Assembly (NCBI RefSeq): GCF_001563285.1
Contig: NZ_CP005188.1
Coordinates: 2,981,501-3,045,500, forward strand
Direction of reading: 5' to 3'
DNA from: Sphingobium sp. MI1205
Lineage (GTDB): Bacteria; Pseudomonadota; Alphaproteobacteria; Sphingomonadales; Sphingomonadaceae
Length of the DNA stretch: 64,000 nt
In this document: positions 61,058 through 64,000 of the stretch, piece after piece
Position numbering within the stretch: position 1 is the first letter of the stretch
Layout of the letters: each line of letters opens with the position of its first letter
Notes under the pieces: model-generated
Database searches by the model: none
What the model saw: the letters and a program-made list of their open reading frames with translations, nothing else
What the model was told of the DNA's origin: nothing
Made by a program: the position numbers and the translations under genes

Positions 61058-61414
61058 TTAAGCAGACAGAACCTTGGTCAGGGCCCGCTCAACCGCCCCG
61101 ATCGTATAGGGTTTTGCCAATGTCGGACGGCTCGAATGGCTGGATGGTACATCATCGGCCATGCCACCGGTCGCAAAGACAAACGGGATGCCGCTGTCGG
61201 CCAGAATGTCAGCCACCGGCCAGCTCTTTTCGCCCTGGAGATTGCAATCGACCAGCGCCGCGTCAAAACCACCCTTGCGCGCCTGGTCACACGCTTCCTC
61301 AACAGATACGGCGATGGCGTGCAGGCGATAACCCAATGTATCGAGATAATCTTCCAGCATCATGCCGATCATCGCTTCATCCTCGACCACCAGGATGGCC
61401 TTGCTGTCCGACAT
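61058..61414 (-). CDS. Receiver-only response regulator
   Basis: This 118-residue protein is one receiver domain with all key residues: acidic VVEDEA, phospho-acceptor Asp in ALVDCNL, Thr in FATGG and Lys in LAKPYT. There is no output domain. The ATG at 61414 has the ribosome binding site GGGGGATC. It lies 82 bases downstream of cckA and upstream of recA on the same strand, so it may be a partner or a sink for a histidine kinase or phosphotransferase; CckA is the nearest candidate. Confidence 0.9.
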   Translation of the reverse strand: MSDSKAILVVEDEAMIGMMLEDYLDTLGYRLHAIAVSVEEACDQARKGGFDAALVDCNLQGEKSWPVADILADSGIPFVFATGGMADDVPSSHSSRPTLAKPYTIGAVERALTKVLSA

Positions 61415-61496
61415 GTGCGATCCCCCATTTTTCGTTACGCTAGCCATTTTATCATCGGTGCGCTGACCCGTATAAACACTTGGACACCAAAGAAGT

Positions 61497-63920
61497 TCAT
61501 TCCACCACTGGATGCATCGCCAATGCATCCCGCGCTGCTTCCGCCAGTTGGCTGACGGAGAAGGGCTTGGGCAGGAACGCGACATTGGCGATGTCGATAG
61601 ACTTGCGCAGTTGCTCCTCGGCATAGCCGGACATGAACAGTACCGGAAGGTCGGGATGGCTGTGCCGCGCGCGGGCGACCATGGACGGCCCATCCATGTT
61701 GGGCATGACCACATCAGATATCAGCAGATCGATCTTTTCGCCGCCGGCCAGTACTTCCAGCCCCTGTTCGCCATCATGGGCGGTCAGCACCTTATATCCT
61801 TGCCGGACGAGGGCGCGTTCCGCGACGGCCCGCACCATATCCTCGTCTTCGACCAGCAGGACTGTACCCGTACCCCAGGTCTCGCTCCGCTTGACCGGCG
61901 CCTTCGCAGGAAGCGCATGGTCCATGTCCGCGCCCTGATAGACCGGCAGGTAGATCACGAAACTGGCGCCCCGGCCAAGCTCTGATTCGGCGAAGATATA
62001 CCCGCCCGACTGCTTGACGATGCCATAGACGGTGGAAAGGCCAAGGCCTGTACCCTTGCCCAGTTCCTTGGTCGTGAAGAAGGGTTCGAATATCTTCGAC
62101 AGGATGTCGGGCGGGATGCCAAGCCCCGTGTCGGACACGCGCAACGCCGTATAATCTGCCGCCGGCAATATCTCCTGTCGCATCTCCCGCACCTTGGCGG
62201 CTGGGACCGCATAGGTCTGGATATTGAGGATCCCGCCCTCCGGCATTGCGTCACGCGCGTTGACCGCGAGGTTTACGATCACCTGTTCCAGCTGCCCCGG
62301 ATCGGCGCGCACCGCACCCAGATTGCGGCCATGGCTGACGTCCAGCTTCACGCTTTCACCCAATAGACGCTTCAGGAGGTTGGACACCTCCGCCACGATG
62401 TCAGGCAGCTGCAAGACCTGTGGACGCAGCGTCTGCTGGCGGGAGAAGGCGAGCAACTGACGGGTCAAACCGGCGGCCCGATTGCTGTTCGACTTGATCT
62501 GCTGAATGTCGTCATAATCGCTGTCGCCCGGCGTATGGCGCATCAGCATCAGGTCGCAATGGCCGATGATCGCGGTCAGGATATTGTTGAAGTCATGGGC
62601 GACGCCGCCGGCAAGCTGCCCGATCGCCTGCATCTTCGTGGCCTGCGCAACCTGCCGCTTGAGCTTGCTCTCCTCGCTATTGTCCTTAAGGCTGAGCAGC
62701 ACCGCCGCTTCCCCCAGGCCCCGCACGCCCGCCAGGCTGAGCGCGGTCGGCTCCTCTGGCTCGTTGCGGAGCCTGACGGCGATGTCGCCTGACATTTGTG
62801 GACCCACCGCAAAACGGCGCACCGCGTCGGCAACCGCGCCCTGATCCTCGCGCACGACCAGGTCGCCGGGATAGCTGGGCTTGTCTGAGCGCTTGAGCCC
62901 CGCCGCACGGGAAAAGGCGTTGTTGAGGAACAGCACACGCCCATCGCGGTCCGCCATGGCGAGGCCGAAGGGCAGCAGGGACAGCAGGGTTTCGATATAG
63001 GAAAGTGCTGACGTCCCGCCCGCGCTGCCAGCAGGCTCGTCAATCAGCAACAGGAGCATCGGCCCGTCCTGGCCACCCTGATTGCCCACTGGCTGCGTCG
63101 CACGGCGCAGCGGCACCTGCAGCAGTCGCAATGGCAACCCGCCGGATTCCTCGCGCGCCAGAAACAGCCGGCCCTTGTCATCGACGCGCATATGGGCTGC
63201 GAAATCACGGCCCGTGATATTCGCGTCGATCCGACCGGCCGCGCGAAGGAGAAAGGCGCCGTTGGCTGCGCGGATACGCCCTTCTCCCCCGATCATGACT
63301 GCCATGATCCCGGCCTCGCCCATTTGCCGCCCGGCGTCTCCAGTCAGCAGCCGGTGCACATCGTCCAGCGCATTGGGCTGGCGCACCGGGGTAAAGCGCC
63401 AGAGCAGATAATCTTCGGACCGCCCGGTGCGGCAAATATCGACGTCAAGCCGCAGGGCGCCCTGAGCAATGCCTTCCACCCGCGCCTCGCCATCCCGCCA
63501 CGCAGCGCGGGCGGCAGCGCCCAGCGATTCGGACACTTCAGGTTCGGCCGCCATGTTGGGAGGCGTCGGAAAACCGGGAAACCATTCGCCGAACAGATCG
63601 CTGGCGCAAGCCAGCCGACCCGCCCGATCTGTCACCGCAATCGCCACGTTGGACGCGTCAGCAGCCGCGCGCGCCACCGTCCAGTCTGGAACCGCATCGC
63701 GATCCGCTGCTTCCTCTGGAAAGATGCGCCGATACCAGCTGAGCAACGCAGCAGCCGCCAGCACCATGGCGGCGAAGCCAGCCGCCAAAGCCCGGTCGCC
63801 AATCGCATAGATGACAAGGCCCGCCGACAGCAGCGCAGCCACGATCAGCAGCGGAAGGGACAGACGCGAAGGGCGTTCACCCGTCCACGCTTCCTCATCC
63901 CTTTTGACGCGCGAGGCCAT
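61497..63920 (-). CDS. cckA: Hybrid histidine kinase CckA
   Basis: This 807-residue kinase has two N-terminal membrane helices ([38 protein letters not shown]) and PAS-like sensor regions. The HisKA domain has the phospho-histidine in [14 protein letters not shown], the ATPase domain has [17 protein letters not shown] and [10 protein letters not shown], and the C-terminal receiver has DVVMPNMDG. In alphaproteobacteria CckA feeds phosphate through ChpT to CtrA to control the cell cycle, motility and often gene transfer agents. The domain set and order match CckA; ChpT and CtrA are not in this window. Confidence 0.94.
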   Translation of the reverse strand: MASRVKRDEEAWTGERPSRLSLPLLIVAALLSAGLVIYAIGDRALAAGFAAMVLAAAALLSWYRRIFPEEAADRDAVPDWTVARAAADASNVAIAVTDRAGRLACASDLFGEWFPGFPTPPNMAAEPEVSESLGAAARAAWRDGEARVEGIAQGALRLDVDICRTGRSEDYLLWRFTPVRQPNALDDVHRLLTGDAGRQMGEAGIMAVMIGGEGRIRAANGAFLLRAAGRIDANITGRDFAAHMRVDDKGRLFLAREESGGLPLRLLQVPLRRATQPVGNQGGQDGPMLLLLIDEPAGSAGGTSALSYIETLLSLLPFGLAMADRDGRVLFLNNAFSRAAGLKRSDKPSYPGDLVVREDQGAVADAVRRFAVGPQMSGDIAVRLRNEPEEPTALSLAGVRGLGEAAVLLSLKDNSEESKLKRQVAQATKMQAIGQLAGGVAHDFNNILTAIIGHCDLMLMRHTPGDSDYDDIQQIKSNSNRAAGLTRQLLAFSRQQTLRPQVLQLPDIVAEVSNLLKRLLGESVKLDVSHGRNLGAVRADPGQLEQVIVNLAVNARDAMPEGGILNIQTYAVPAAKVREMRQEILPAADYTALRVSDTGLGIPPDILSKIFEPFFTTKELGKGTGLGLSTVYGIVKQSGGYIFAESELGRGASFVIYLPVYQGADMDHALPAKAPVKRSETWGTGTVLLVEDEDMVRAVAERALVRQGYKVLTAHDGEQGLEVLAGGEKIDLLISDVVMPNMDGPSMVARARHSHPDLPVLFMSGYAEEQLRKSIDIANVAFLPKPFSVSQLAEAARDALAMHPVVE

Positions 63921-63966
63921 CGGCCGGCCTTCCCCCTTGATAACGCTCGGACAGCGCCGCCGGCCG

Positions 63967-64000
63967 TCAGACGGAGGCGACTTCTTCCAATGCGCTGCTT
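63967..64000 (-). CDS. 3' end of an upstream gene (partial, tentative)
   Basis: An open minus-strand frame enters from the right edge and ends SSALEEVASV with TGA at 63967-63969, 46 bases before cckA begins. It is too short to identify. Confidence 0.25.
   Translation of the reverse strand, partial: SSALEEVASV

Overview
This 64 kb window is high-GC chromosomal DNA from an alphaproteobacterium, most likely a sphingomonad. The genus is not resolved from sequence alone. The evidence is a hybrid kinase of the CckA type, a recA gene and an imuA-imuB-dnaE2 mutasome operon that each carry the alphaproteobacterial LexA box GTTC-N7-GTTC, a tamA-tamB pair, and the overall gene and codon style. It contains one apparently complete, tRNA-integrated siphophage prophage of about 39.3 kb (4169-43465) between two blocks of host genes.

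Left host block (1-4168): a small secreted protein, rlmN, an MgtC/SapB membrane protein, the NAD(P)HX-repair dehydratase and a histidine phosphatase. Right host block (43426-64000): tRNA-Glu(UUC), recJ, tamA-tamB, a GFA-family protein, dnaE2-imuB-imuA, a sulfotransferase with added membrane segments, recA, a receiver-only response regulator and cckA.

The prophage is bounded by a 40 bp direct repeat that is the 3' part of tRNA-Glu including its encoded CCA. The right copy belongs to the intact tRNA and the left copy is the cut-off 3' remnant. The integrase and an excisionase-like gene lie at the right end, and the motif TGGGGGAACT recurs at both ends as candidate arm-type sites. Reading leftward (minus strand) from the switch region come a Cro-like gene, small regulators, two ParB-like proteins, a GP88-like protein, a sliding clamp, a primase-helicase, an iteron-like region, HNH endonuclease, small and large terminase, portal, prohead protease, HK97 capsid, a glycosyltransferase, head-tail connectors, tail tube, a tail-assembly chaperone with a lambda-like GGGAAAG -1 frameshift site, the tape measure, four tail-tip genes resembling those of gene transfer agents, tail-fibre-like genes, and a compact lysis cassette (holin, GH19 endolysin, several tiny overlapping membrane ORFs). 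Reading rightward (plus strand) come the S24-type repressor, then an accessory operon of small proteins, a vWA protein, a membrane protein, a DUF4326 protein behind a hexanucleotide repeat, excisionase and integrase.

The most interesting points are: (1) a shared 15 bp operator TACG-N7-CGTA at the same place in two divergent early promoters, plus a third copy, which looks like a phage regulon; (2) a glycosyltransferase gene inside the head module; (3) a beta-propeller-like insert in the tail-tip protein; (4) an 18-residue four-copy repeat protein beside the tail genes; (5) a cluster of CCCTTCCA motifs as a candidate replication origin; (6) a phage-encoded sliding clamp without a polymerase; and (7) a sulfotransferase gene divergent from the imuA SOS box.
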